Assembly (NCBI RefSeq): GCF_008831285.2
Contig: NC_045143.1
Span: 372,001 to 436,000, forward strand
Reading direction: 5' to 3'
Length of the DNA stretch: 64,000 bases
Source: Nymphaea colorata
Taxonomy: Eukaryota; Streptophyta; Magnoliopsida; Nymphaeales; Nymphaeaceae
Every line of letters starts with the position of its first letter. Positions within the stretch are counted from its first letter, which is position 1. Shown here one piece after another: positions 40,050 to 56,239 of this stretch. Under the pieces are notes generated by a model. That model saw nothing but the letters and a program-made list of their open reading frames with translations. It was not told the origin of the DNA and did not search any database. A program made the position numbers and the translations under genes.

Positions 40050-40660
40050 ATGTCGTCTGGAAGCAAGCCGCCGCCTGCCAACGAAGCCCACAGAGGTAGA
40101 AACGAAGGACAAAGCCACATGCATCGTCAAGTTGAACACGTAAGTAAGCTTTCCCTTCTTCACCTCCCCTTTTCTTCTTGTTGATTATACTGTTTCTGTT
40201 CTTAATGGAGCCATCGTTTTCATGATATAATACCTGAGAAGGTTTGCAGTATGGATTCTTTTCTGTTGTTGTATAGTTTTAGCAAGGTTGTGTGAATGAA
40301 TTTTCTTTGCATATACAGGCCGATATGTCAGGGCATGGAAATCGAGACCAGCAACGTAGTCATGACCCCTATTTTTCACTAGCCATGGAGCATATGCAGA
40401 AAAAGATTCTAGACCCTGAGTGGAGGAACTCAATATTTCAGCGTTCGTCATCCTCAGCCTCTCATCCCTCCATCCACGAAATCAATATCCACAATCGCTT
40501 TGCTAGAAGTATTGCGGTAATCATCTTATCTCTCTTTATATATATATATATTTTGTTTCTGCCGTTTGTTTTTGTACTTAGGAACTTCTTGTTCCCAAAT
40601 TTTGTTATATATTTCCATTTTATCGGCTCATTCTCTCTTTTTTTTTTTTTTTCTCTCTCC

Positions 40661-40696
<36 letters not shown>

Positions 40697-40868
40697 GTTA
40701 ACTTTAGCTTTTTAGAGTCATATGTTAGCATGATGATCATGAACAGTTAAAAAAAAAAACAAGAAAAAATTTTTGCTATCTAATATCCATTTACACTTTT
40801 TTGTGTTTGTTTTTCTTTCAACCATTTATGTGTTTGATATGGGCGGTCATGAGTGATATATATATATA

Positions 40869-40944
<76 letters not shown>

Positions 40945-41187
40945 TGTGTGGTAGATAAATATTTGTGCCTTTAGCCAAAGAGAAATTCATTGGGTTGTTG
41001 TTCCTAAAATTGATACTCGCAGCGGCTGAATAAGCTCAACTCGCGTGAGCCTAATCCGTGGACGGTGAGAGGTACCATTGCACCGTGTGGCCATATTGCC
41101 CTGTCGCCGGACCGCTGCTTTTCCTGTGAGATGATCGCCGAATTACCAACGCCAGGGTTATCGAAAGATTGGCCTGTTGAAAAGTGA
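40050..41187 (+). CDS. Unrecognised small protein, copy 4 (150 aa, diverged)
   Basis: Exons 40050-40139, 40319-40516 and 41023-41187, all phase 0, encode 30 + 66 + 54 = 150 residues. Exon 1 (MSSGSKPPPANEAHRG) is unlike the MGKKNK exon of the other copies. Exon 2 has the long form, with HDPYFSLAMEHMQKKILD, corresponding to the broken exon 2 of the pseudogene at 18360. Exon 3 keeps SREPNPWTVR, IAPCGHIALSPDRC and FSCEM and is exactly 54 residues, as in copies 2 and 3. The protein is rich in His, Ser and Arg, with no membrane segment. Upstream DNA is unrelated to the promoter of copies 1-3. It is probably a functional older member; function unknown. Confidence 0.72.
40660..40697. repeat. Pyrimidine/(AT)n microsatellite in intron 2 of copy 4
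   Basis: A CT-rich tract followed by an AT run. Confidence 0.9.
40856..40950. repeat. (AT)n(GA)n(GT)n microsatellite in intron 2 of copy 4
   Basis: A TA run, then about 70 bases of uninterrupted GA, then a short GT run. It is the longest GA tract in the window. Confidence 0.95.
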
Positions 41188-41714
41188 ACTGATCTAACAC
41201 TCCCGTTGTCGTGGGGTTTGTCATTGTGGAAGACTTGGTTTTCGCACCGGGCAATACATTTGGAAATGATGTGCTTTGCTGGATTTTCTCGCAAATTAAA
41301 CTGCTAATAATGGTGCATGCTTTTCTCTTTTATATAATGAAGCATTTTCCACAACAGTTTAGTTCCGAATAGTTGGTCTAAATTATTCACCTACGTGCTA
41401 CGAAAGTGAAACTTATGAACCAGAAACCTGCCTTTTCTATAACATGCTTCTTACTATGGATGTAAACTGAGTCAGATTTGGGTCAGATCCATGCTTTAGG
41501 GTTTGGAGCTGACTCTTGTTAGTTGGGTTTTCGGTTCGAATGCATATATATGTTCTCTTGAAAGAAAACGGGTACCGACTTGTTTGTTTCATGTCCAGCG
41601 TTTGCAACCAAACAGGTCAATTCCTTCTTAGGCATTGATACTCAAATCTGAGATCGAATTGTTGCTGCGAGTGTAACGTGTTGCTAGTAGATCGCTACTG
41701 GCTTGTCCTGATTT

Positions 41715-42146
<432 letters not shown>

Positions 42147-42149
42147 GAT

Positions 42150-43800
42150 TGAAAGGCATGTAGCAAAATCTCGAGACTATCACAGTGTGTAACCTAAATG
42201 GGTACATCCTTAAAATAAATTGGACAGTATGGATTGGCTTTTGTTCACTCCTTAGAATAAATCATGTCTTTAAAAGGACAATATCTTTTGCTGGTGAACT
42301 AGTCTCCGCACATGAGTTAGAGAACTCACGCTTGTTCTACGACATTATGCAGCTAGACTTTAAGTTGGATAAGTTTAAAGTTCTGTAGTGATAGTATGAG
42401 ATCTTCAAGACCAAAATATTGATATCGATGAGGCGTTTAAATCCCCATTAGCAATATCGGGCAGGACCTGTATGTATGCGTGCATTGGTGATTCTCACAC
42501 GTGCCTGAAATAGTTTAACTCCAAAAAGAATCCTCACAAGGGTTGAAAAACAGATTAACCTCCTAAAGAATCCTAAAGCTCGATGCAGTTTTCAGTTATC
42601 GAGGTGCTGTAATCAAATTGTAAGTCGTGAAAGACTTACTGGAGGTTCCCGAGCGAGACCCTGTGGCTGTGAAGCCCCACGAACTCAGAATAGATTTCCT
42701 TGCAAATTAAAACTAATGAGTGCCATGAGTCTCCCTCCGTTGAGACGATGCTTCAAAGGTGATCTCTCCTCTACCATTGGTTTAATTTCTGACGACTGAG
42801 TATAAGTAAAGGAACTTCTGTTTGTACTACAGAATCCAACTTCCCAGAAAGAACAGGACAGGGAGACCCATCTCCCCGCAGGTTTCCGGAATACCTCCTG
42901 AAGGCTTCTCTATTCCCCGTCTCCGGGATCCCATTATTGAACTCCGAATCCGAGGACCCTTTAGACCCCTTAAATCTAAAAAGATGTATGGCGCAAATAC
43001 ATTATTTTCAGTGGAGCACCAAATATCCATCCATGAACGCCATTGTTGTGGCACACCCACAAAAATATTTCTAGTTCCTACGAGAAAGCACGGCTGTCTT
43101 GAGTGTCGTCAAGATTCATGTGAAGAGTCGAAATTGAAAGAGGATCCAACTAGCCATCTCAAATCCAAAGGGAGATCACTTCTCCAAATGCTCGTACGCT
43201 TCTGCTTCAGCTTCGACTCAGCACTCGACCTTTGTGTGCTACCAGCCTATAACGACAACGACAGGGAGTCCCTAAAACTGATTTTTAATACCCATTTCAA
43301 ACACAAGAGTTCCTGCCTCATCAGTTTTTCTTCTAAAACTTGGACGCCTCCAGTTTCAACTGCGTTTTTTTTTTTACTTGGTTTTTTTTTTTTCTTCCTT
43401 TAAGATGACCATAGGTAAGCCTCTCAATTATGATCAAACAGGCACGAGTTACCAAGACGCCACCATAGATTCAGATACCCCAGTTGCGAAAGCATCTTTC
43501 CACGAAATTTTCCAAGGAAATCAAGGCCTTGTTTCTACAGTGAAGTTGTCCAGGACGCCGTCACCCAAGACAGCTTCACCAGGGCTAAAAAGCAGGCTTA
43601 ATATAACGACGTGTCAAGCTTAAGATCGACTATCATCAATAGATCAAAGAGCACAGTGAAGTCATTCACAATTATAGATTATTTTTTGTAAAACAACGGC
43701 ACAATTTTTTTATTTTCTTTTAAGATAGAACCGAGAAACCAAAATTGTAGGCAAAAATACAGCCCACCATCATCCTCCTAGATATTGGAAGCAAAACTTA
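42150..43800. other. Unassigned stretch between the rpoB fragment and TPI
   Basis: 42420-43400 is less AT-rich than its surroundings and looks foreign to them. It contains a 193-codon open frame on the plus strand (42822-43403) that ends in a poly-T-derived Phe run and has no recognisable domain. It might be further organellar (mitochondrial) DNA joined to the plastid piece, but I recognise no organelle gene in it. AATAAA for the TPI transcript lies at 43807-43812 on the minus strand, just outside. Confidence 0.35.
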
Positions 43801-43980
43801 AGGTTATTTATTGCAGGTACCAAAAGTAGGAGTTGCCAATTCATAATCTCATAGCCTGAAAACTCTACCGACATGTAAAGACAAAGGAGTAGGTCCGATT
43901 TGCCATGGCGTAATAGTCGGATACTTGAACAAAAGAACGAATCCAGCAGCTAAAAGCCGAGAAAACTTCCCAAAACTAGC

Positions 43981-49074
<5,094 letters not shown>

Positions 49075-49181
49075 TTTCACCGCCCTTTTCTTCCTCTCCT
49101 TCCGCTAGTTTCTTCCGCTTCTCGTCCGACAATTTCCTCCAGATGAGAAACGGACGAAGAAGGAGCGAACGGATCGTGGGC

Positions 49182-49188
49182 TTTTATA
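49182..49188 (-). promoter_or_regulatory. TATA box of TPI
   Basis: TATAAAA on the minus strand, 108-114 bases upstream of the ATG, within CTCTATAAAAGCC. Transcription would be expected to start near 49150-49155, giving a leader of about 80 bases. Confidence 0.7.
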
Positions 49189-49199
49189 GAGCGGTGGCT

Positions 49200-52100
49200 C
49201 TGTGGACAGGAGAAACGATGGGTACTTCCCGCGGTATTTGACGGCGATGCCCTCAAAAGGAAATATCGGATTCAGCCCCTCCTTTTTCTCCTTAATTTTC
49301 CAGATGTCCCTTACAGTTACTTGGAGCAGGGTGCGATAAAGGGAATATTCCTTGTTTATACCATATGCTTTTCGTTTGAAGATTAGAAATTCGCCTATCA
49401 CCATCTACTTTTTCCAATAATTAAATGCCCATACATATTTTTTTTCATTTTTTTAGAATAGATATCCGCAGCTTAAAGTCGATGGGACTACCTATAGTCT
49501 AAGTCTAAACGATGATCACAAAACCCTCATCTTTTTAAGATTCATAGCTTTAATGTTATACCCCTCTCTGATTGAAAATCAGACCTGCAAATGTAAAATG
49601 ACGCAGTTAAGTACAAATATCACTAAATTCAACTTTTAAGTCTTCGTAGTTTGATAAACCCAAAGTTTTGACTGGAGATCTTTCGCCACACCAAATTCAT
49701 AAATTTGAGATATTTGCTCTCATAAGCACCCTTCAATACCCCAACAAGTTTTGCCTCACCAATTGCAAACGGATCATATGGGAATTTACTAAAATACGTA
49801 GCAGAAGGAAAAAGAACATTACTTGAAACCTCGTTCTGTACTCTACGGCCCATCTAAATTTTGCAAAGCCTTGTTGTTTTGACGAGTGATTAACTTTTCT
49901 TTTAGGCGCATTTATAAAAATAAGGGAGTAGCAAAGGGGCTTAGTGTAATTTAAGCGGTGGTGTAAAACACCAGCCCCTGGTTTTTCATTAAGAGGATTA
50001 CAAAAAAGTACCCGGCGAGGGACGACCCTTGATGATATTTCAGGCACACCCTCACGTTTATGAACATTTTCTGTTCGGTGCACAGATATTTTTAGATGGA
50101 AGCTTCTGGAATCAGAAAAAAAAAGGAAAAAACAAACGGGCACCACTTCTTTTTTGTCTCTTGGCCCTTACTTGCCTTTGTGCTCACACTGTCTTTTTTA
50201 AATTTAATCAAAAGTTTTAAATTTTTTAAAGTGCTCAGCTTCTATATTTATGCATTTTGCTTTGGTGACAAAACTTTTATTTATTGAGATGTGGTTTTCT
50301 GACATTGTTTTTGATTTTTTAAAGTGCTCAGCTTATATGCTTGCTTAGCTTTGGTGACAAAAATAAATGGGGATGTGGTTTTCTGACATTTGCATGGGAA
50401 AGCGAGAGCAGCTCCTCCTAAATGCGCAGGCTTGCCTTCATCATCCCTAGACAATTTTTACCGGTCGGCGCAAAACTGGATTCATCCCGCCCCTTGATTC
50501 CAACGCTGTTTCTTTCGATCCATATTGTTTAAATTTTGGTCTATTTAAACGCAGCCTTAAAAGAAGCTTCTTCAACAAAAATACCGAGGAAAAACGGGAA
50601 ATCCATTTTTTGATTTCTAAGTTACCTTTCTGTTTATAGATGTTTAATGTCTAATAATCAGTAGTGAAAATAACAAGAAATGCAATTAATGTGATATCGT
50701 CGTATTTAATGAAAGTCGTAATCTACTTTTTTAGTTAATTTATGTGAAAATGTTGTGGATCATGGAGGCAATATGATTTAAAATTCAGAAATATGCTTAA
50801 CCTTGACGTATGCATGATTCAGCTTCTCCTTGTGCGTGGAGAAAAAGTGTTTGACATGGAAGAATCCTACTTGCCTTTTAACAAATGCAAATGGGTCACA
50901 TCTAAAAAATTTTAGCTTGGCCCGAATGATAAAAGATGAGGTCACTAGTGCCAATTCTTCTCCATATTTGTTGATGTTGATGTGCTAGTCTCTAACTAGA
51001 CAACTACTCCACTTGAAGTGAACCGGCGTTTAACTAGAGAGTGATTTGGGTGTTAAAAGCATTTTACTTGTTAAGTCTTTGACACGGAATGTCAAGTGAT
51101 TGGGTGATTCCATTGTCCCAGGTGAAGTGCCCTAACAAGTAAGTAAAAACAAATTTGATTTCATTGATGAGTCCATTTCAAAACCATTCAATGCAAGTAC
51201 AGTTTCTTTCATGCATAGATTCCGAGTTATATCAGTCTTTTTGACATAATGCTTTCTTAGATCTCGAATATGGAGATTGTTGACCCATTTACGGAATCAA
51301 AATTATGGGCCCAATGCTATCCGAACATGAGATGAATGAATATAATAGATGACATTTACTAACAAGAATGTTGCATTTTATGGTGGAGCATAAATGTGCA
51401 TACCGTGTTTCAAAAGAATGCTGTGTTCTTATTAGGACATAATCTGGAGATCAAGAAGATTATCGATATTGATGTTGAATCTTGAACCATTTGCACCAGA
51501 AGCAAAGTTATGTAAGAAAAGCATCAATGAAGTCGGACAAGGATAATTATGAAAAAGTTGTGCATGTTTATATAAATGCGAATTCCCAACCAGTCGATGG
51601 GACTTCCAGGAAAATGGTAATATGACATCCCTCAGGCACGCGTGCTCATTTTATATTGACAAACTGTTAATATCTCGCGTAGAAGATTCTCTCTTTTGTA
51701 ACTTAATATAAAACCGAGATGGCCAAATTTTTATACAAAGCTCACCTGCTACAATCCTTCGAACTAAGGACCTCACCTCTCTGTTTTATAATGTACGTTG
51801 ACAAACGCAGAACAAAGGGAAAAGTAAAGGAAAAATAATGTGAAAAATGCAACATTTTGAATATTATTTTTTTGCCAAAAAATGTTTTTAAATATATTTT
51901 AAATATTCCGAGGTTCTTTTTACCATTTTCATAATTGTTTAAAATTTTTTTATGTTCTTGTAAGAAGAAAAGCTGAAAACTCTAATATTATATATATATA
52001 ATATTTTTTAACTTTTTGATTACTTCGATCTTCCCCGGAAAAATCTCCCTGGTGAAAAACCCAATTACTATATCACTGTCAATGTGTGAAGCTATTGTAT

Positions 52101-53630
52101 TCTAAGTATTTAGTACTTTTAACCTTTTAAATGCCCGTTACCATACTTTAGTACTTCTTCCTTAGGGCCACCAATATTTTTTACCAACTTTAATATGTGA
52201 ATTTGTGTTGCATGGGCACGGAGACAAAGCAAAAAAAAAAAAATCTTGGGCACGCGAACATGGCTTATACATATACGCACAGATATTAAGAATCTTAAAT
52301 TTTTGGCAAACAAAACAATGCATTCATAATTGATAAATTATATAAGTTATGAACAAACCAATAGTAAAGTAAGAAACATACCAAGATATATAACCTCGGA
52401 TGTTTGTGAGAATGATCCACAAATTTACCGTTGAAAAAAAGTTTGCCTGGAGAACAAAAAAAATTGTAAAATAAGGAAGTAATGTAAAAGTAATAAAGTT
52501 ATAACTTATAAAACAATAAAAGTCTAAAATGGGTCAACAAAATGACCTGATTTTACAATGGACATTCATATTTATAAATTTATATGCTTCTTAAAGGTGA
52601 AAAACACTAAAATAAAAAAAACTTGATACGATCTGATGAAAAGAACAGATGATTAGACTTCAAAATCAGATTACAAATACCAAATCATTTCATATCCATA
52701 TGAAAAAACTGCCACTATTTGATAAATAATTAAAGTATGATCAAAACAAGTGATCACGTATTCAAAAATTTTGATAACGACTCACGAGTGTCAAATCAGA
52801 TCATATTCATATGATAAAAACACTAACAGAGTTCAAAATTACATATTGGGCTGATGAAGAGTAAAAATGTAAACGAAAAACCTTATATGCACTGAATACT
52901 GAGGTAGTTTACAAGTCACATGATCATATCCTTGTGTTTCCAGAGTCCACCTTATACGTGTACGCAAACACAGAGCACACACAGTTCCTACAGTCATATT
53001 CAACTAAAAAAATGAGTGGAGTTTTGAAACTGTGAAAAGCGACCGAGAAACAGAGGTAGAGAAAAAGAAAAAGAGAGGCAGAGATACAGAGAAAGAGTGA
53101 TGAGGCAAAGGAAGAGAAAGAGAAAGAGAGAGGTAGAGAGAGAGAGAGAGAGAGCGCAAGGCAGAAAGAAAGAGGCGGAGAGGCATACTTGTTGGTAGGG
53201 AAGAGATACTTGTTGGTGCAGAAGAGTTGCGACGGATTGAATATGCATTTTTCTCTTCTGGGTTTTTGAGCAGATGAATTTAGATGCAGAAGTTTAAGAG
53301 AAAACTGCCGCTATTTAATTATTGTAGTGCTCTCTGCCATCGTCACGCACATCTGTATAACCATTAAGTTAGTTAAAAGAGGAAGATCAGAATGAAAGTC
53401 ATCTGAGAAACAACTTTAGTTTAGTTCGATGCACCTCTTGCTGTAAGTAGACCAACGAAGAAAGAGATCTTAAGAACATAAAGAGAAAAAGGTGCAGTCT
53501 ACTCAAATAGTTTTAGATTCTTGGGGCATTAATATATAAAAAAGTGCAATCTATTGAAGGTATCAATGTTGAATTTTGTGGACTGTTATGGGGATGAAAT
53601 GCCCACACGTGGCTCCCCCGTGCATATGAA
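49200..53630. other. Long gene-free AT-rich stretch
   Basis: Both strands are dense in stops and I recognise no exon. It includes an imperfect direct repeat of about 93 bp (TTTAAAGTGCTCAGCTT at about 50226 and 50319, each followed by TTTGGTGACAAAA and GATGTGGTTTTCTGACATT). It also includes a purine-rich stretch (about 53038-53180) on the plus strand, mostly GA with AG runs. Confidence 0.5.
50515..50775. repeat. Dispersed repeat, first copy (pair of 53640-53795 and 54220-54260)
   Basis: TTTGGTCTATT(T/C)AAA(C/T)GCAGCC, the TTACCTTTC(T/C)G block and GATGT(T)TAATGT(C/T)TAA recur in order at about 53640-53795. The homology then resumes at about 54225 (TTAATGAAAATC), so the second copy is split by the element at 53795-54225. 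Confidence 0.7.
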
Positions 53631-53794
53631 AGACTTAAATTTAAATTTGGTCTATTCAAATGCAGCCCTACAAGAGGCATCTCCAACAAAAGAATAATAT
53701 TTGGTGATTTTTAAATTACCTTTCCGTTTTTTGATGTCTAATGTTTAAGAATTAGTAATGGAAAAAAGAAAAAACACAACTAATTTGATTTTGT

Positions 53795-54225
53795 CAGGAG
53801 GAAAAGGAAGGGATGAAAAGGGAAAGAAAGGAAAGGGAAGGGAAGAAAAAGAGAAGGGAAAAGAAATGAATGAAATGAAAAGGGAAATGAAGAGAAAGGG
53901 AAGGGAAAGAAATGTTTGAATATAAAGGAAAGAAAAAAAAAAAAGAAAGACTAAATAAATAGCACATGAATTTATGAAGGAAGGAAATGAAAAGAGGGGT
54001 AGTATAGGAATAAAAAATTATTCCACTTACATTTCTTTCATTTTCTTCACAATTCCTTCGATTTGGGAGGGAAAATATTTATACTATACAATCCCTCATT
54101 TTTTTTCCCTTCCCTTGCAGTCAAACACGCTTTGCCCCTTTCACTCTTTTTTCCTCTTTTCTAATTTGCCAACCAAATAAAAGAGAGATTGCTCAATCCC
54201 TTCCTTTTTCCTCATACCAAATAGG
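53795..54225. mobile_element. MITE-like element with purine-rich terminal inverted repeats
   Basis: The left end reads GAGGAAAAGGAAGGGAT and the right end is its reverse complement, ATCCCTTCCTTTTTCCTC, both followed inward by low-complexity purine (left) or pyrimidine (right) sequence. It splits a dispersed repeat that is continuous at 50515-50775. At about 430 bp with no coding sequence, it fits a miniature inverted-repeat element. The superfamily is not determined and clean target duplications are not visible to me. Confidence 0.65.
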
Positions 54226-54549
54226 CCGTTAATGAAAATCATAAGCCAGTTTTGTGCATGAATGCATTTGAAAAAAGAAAAAATAAGTGCAAGAAATTTA
54301 AACTAGTGTCGCATTGCAATTAAAGCTATTTTTATTTGATTACCTCATTATTTTATATTCTAATCAATGATCAACCTACGAACCACGTACAAGAGAGAGT
54401 TGGGAGCTAGAGATTGGTAATTACTTGCATAGTTTTCTTTCTTTTATTTATCTTATAGGTGAAAAAGTTTTGGATGATGGAGACAATGTGATTCCTGACA
54501 TATCTCCCCTCTATCCTCCTATAATTTAACAGAAATCGGGTCAGGAGGC

Positions 54550-54770
54550 ATCTCGGTTTCAAGAACCGAGTCAGAAAAGCATCTCGGTTTTAAGAACCGG
54601 ATTGAAGAGGTGTGTTTCGGTTTCAAAGACCGATTTAAAGAGGCGTATCAGTTCCAATAACCGGTCAGAAATGCATATCGGTTTCAAGAACCGATTTGGA
54701 GACATGTATCGGTTTTAAGAACCGGGTTAGAGATGTATCTCGGTTTCAAGAACCGAGTTGTTTCAGATAC
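54550..54770. repeat. 31-bp tandem repeat, seven copies, each with a CGGTT...AACCG palindrome
   Basis: CGGTT-type cores begin at 54554, 54585, 54618, 54649, 54679, 54710 and 54741, so the period is 30-33 bp. Most units contain CGGTTTCAAGAACCG, a near-palindrome of 15 bases, followed by a variable GT(C/T)AGA...GCAT(C/A)T linker. Confidence 0.9.
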
Positions 54771-54835
54771 CGTTCCTAAATCATTTATACTGAGCTTTCG
54801 ACCTCTTTCTATCGTATTTATCTGATGGTATCGGC

Positions 54836-54860
54836 TCTCTCTCTCTCTCTCTCTCTCTCA
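54836..54860. repeat. (CT)n microsatellite
   Basis: An uninterrupted CT run between the 31-bp repeat array and the 184-bp inverted repeat. Confidence 0.95.
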
Positions 54861-55143
54861 CTCCGCGAACAGCTTTCGAAAGATGATGAGGTGCAGTTTT
54901 CCCCTCGCGGTCTTGTTTTCCCGCTCTTTCTTGTTTTGGAAGAAAGAATCCCCCCCTCCGATGGTTCTCAGATGACACGGCATGCCAGGGTCGCCGGATA
55001 TGCCGGAGTGTCCTCCTCGTCTGATCAATGATCAGAACACAGCAGGTTTCTTTCTCTCCCTTTCTAATCTCTCTCGGTAGCCCCTGATCTTTTCATTAAT
55101 CTATCGTCTATCTTGTAGGAGAGAGTCTCGTTATATTTTCTGT

Positions 55144-55544
55144 GACGCGGAAACGTGCCTGCTCCATTGAAGAGGAAGGTTCCGTGCATTTCTGACTTTG
55201 GGGCTGGTTGGGGACATCGGCGTCCATGGATCGCCGTCGAAGAGATGGAAATTTTTATGTGCTCGTATTTATGATCATGTTCCTCCCAAAAAAAGGGCAT
55301 TCCTCTCAACAAGCCTAATGAATGCCTAGGGAGAGAGTTTTGTTGATGGAATTTTTTGAGAGGCATTCATTAGGCTTGTTGAGAGGAATGCCTTTTTTTT
55401 GGGAGGAACATGATCATAAACACGAGCACATAAAAATTTCCAACTCTTCGACGGCGATCCATGGACGCCGATGTCCCCAACCAGCCCCAAAGTCAGAAAT
55501 GCACGGAACCTTCCTCTTCAATGGAGCAGGCACGTTTCCGCGTC
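55144..55544. repeat. Almost perfect inverted repeat, 184-bp arms, 33-bp spacer
   Basis: Left arm 55144-55327 and right arm 55361-55544 are reverse complements with only about three mismatches that I can find. The spacer is 55328-55360. Transcription in either direction would give a long hairpin RNA. The right arm contains most of an exon-like sequence (55461-55568), and the left arm carries the same start in the opposite orientation. Confidence 0.95.
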
Positions 55545-55568
55545 TCCCTTACCAGTCAGCCTCCTGAG
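55461..55568 (+). other. Possible first coding exon, duplicated in the inverted repeat
   Basis: ATG at 55461 opens 36 codons (MDADVPNQPQSQKC..., ending TSQPPE), followed directly by a good splice donor GAG|GTATGC. The sequence is GC-richer than its flanks, as a coding exon would be. No downstream exon can be joined to it with confidence; the next coding-like DNA is the MHX pseudogene at 56.2 kb. I do not recognise the peptide. Confidence 0.4.
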
Positions 55569-56239
55569 GTATGCTCTTTCAAGCATGTTCTGTATCGTGC
55601 TACCCATCATATACCTTTCATTCATGGCTGGTGGTGTTTCCATTGCGCTTACCTCAACTTAGTTAAGACAGATTCTTGCATTTATATATTGTAGTTGTAA
55701 TTACTTTCAATGTCATGCTGTTCGCATTCTTTCCCCTTGAGATTTTGTTTCCCAGCTGCCTCCTGGCTTGCACGTGCTTTAGGTGCCTTTCTTTCCCAAC
55801 GTCAACTTGTTTTCCACATGCCAGGGTTATTGATATTGGTGTTGGGATTAGCGATGGCAACACAAAAGAAGAACAAGAGATTCACGTGGTTCGGTGACCA
55901 GCACCTATGCCCATGGTAAAACAACTCTCAAAGCTCTCATCGTGAGAGATACATAACTTAATTCCATCTTTACAATGATTACAACTTTTTGATAAGGAGA
56001 GAAAGATTTTCTTAGTGCAACAAATGTTAAATATGAGAACATATTTGGGCAAATTTTATTTTCATTCATAATGTTGGCAATGATAATGATCTGGAACTGA
56101 TAACCATGACTAAATGTCGTATTTTCTCTTCGCAGGCTCCTGTGTGTCAATACAGACAAAATTGATGCATGATGAGGAACTGCATGACTTGGAGGATGGG
56201 GTTCAAAATGTCATAGAAAGTGAAAAAAATTTTAATAAG

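Noticed and set aside
42822-43403. 193-codon plus-strand open frame
   Set aside because: Ends in a poly-T-encoded Phe/Leu run, no domain, and sits in DNA of uncertain (possibly organellar) origin.
52990-53250. Ser/Leu-rich minus-strand open frames
   Set aside because: They are translations of a GA/CT-rich low-complexity tract.
54550-54770. CRISPR-like appearance of regularly spaced palindromic repeats
   Set aside because: Units are contiguous with diverged linkers rather than unique spacers, there are no cas genes, and the window is a plant nuclear genome.
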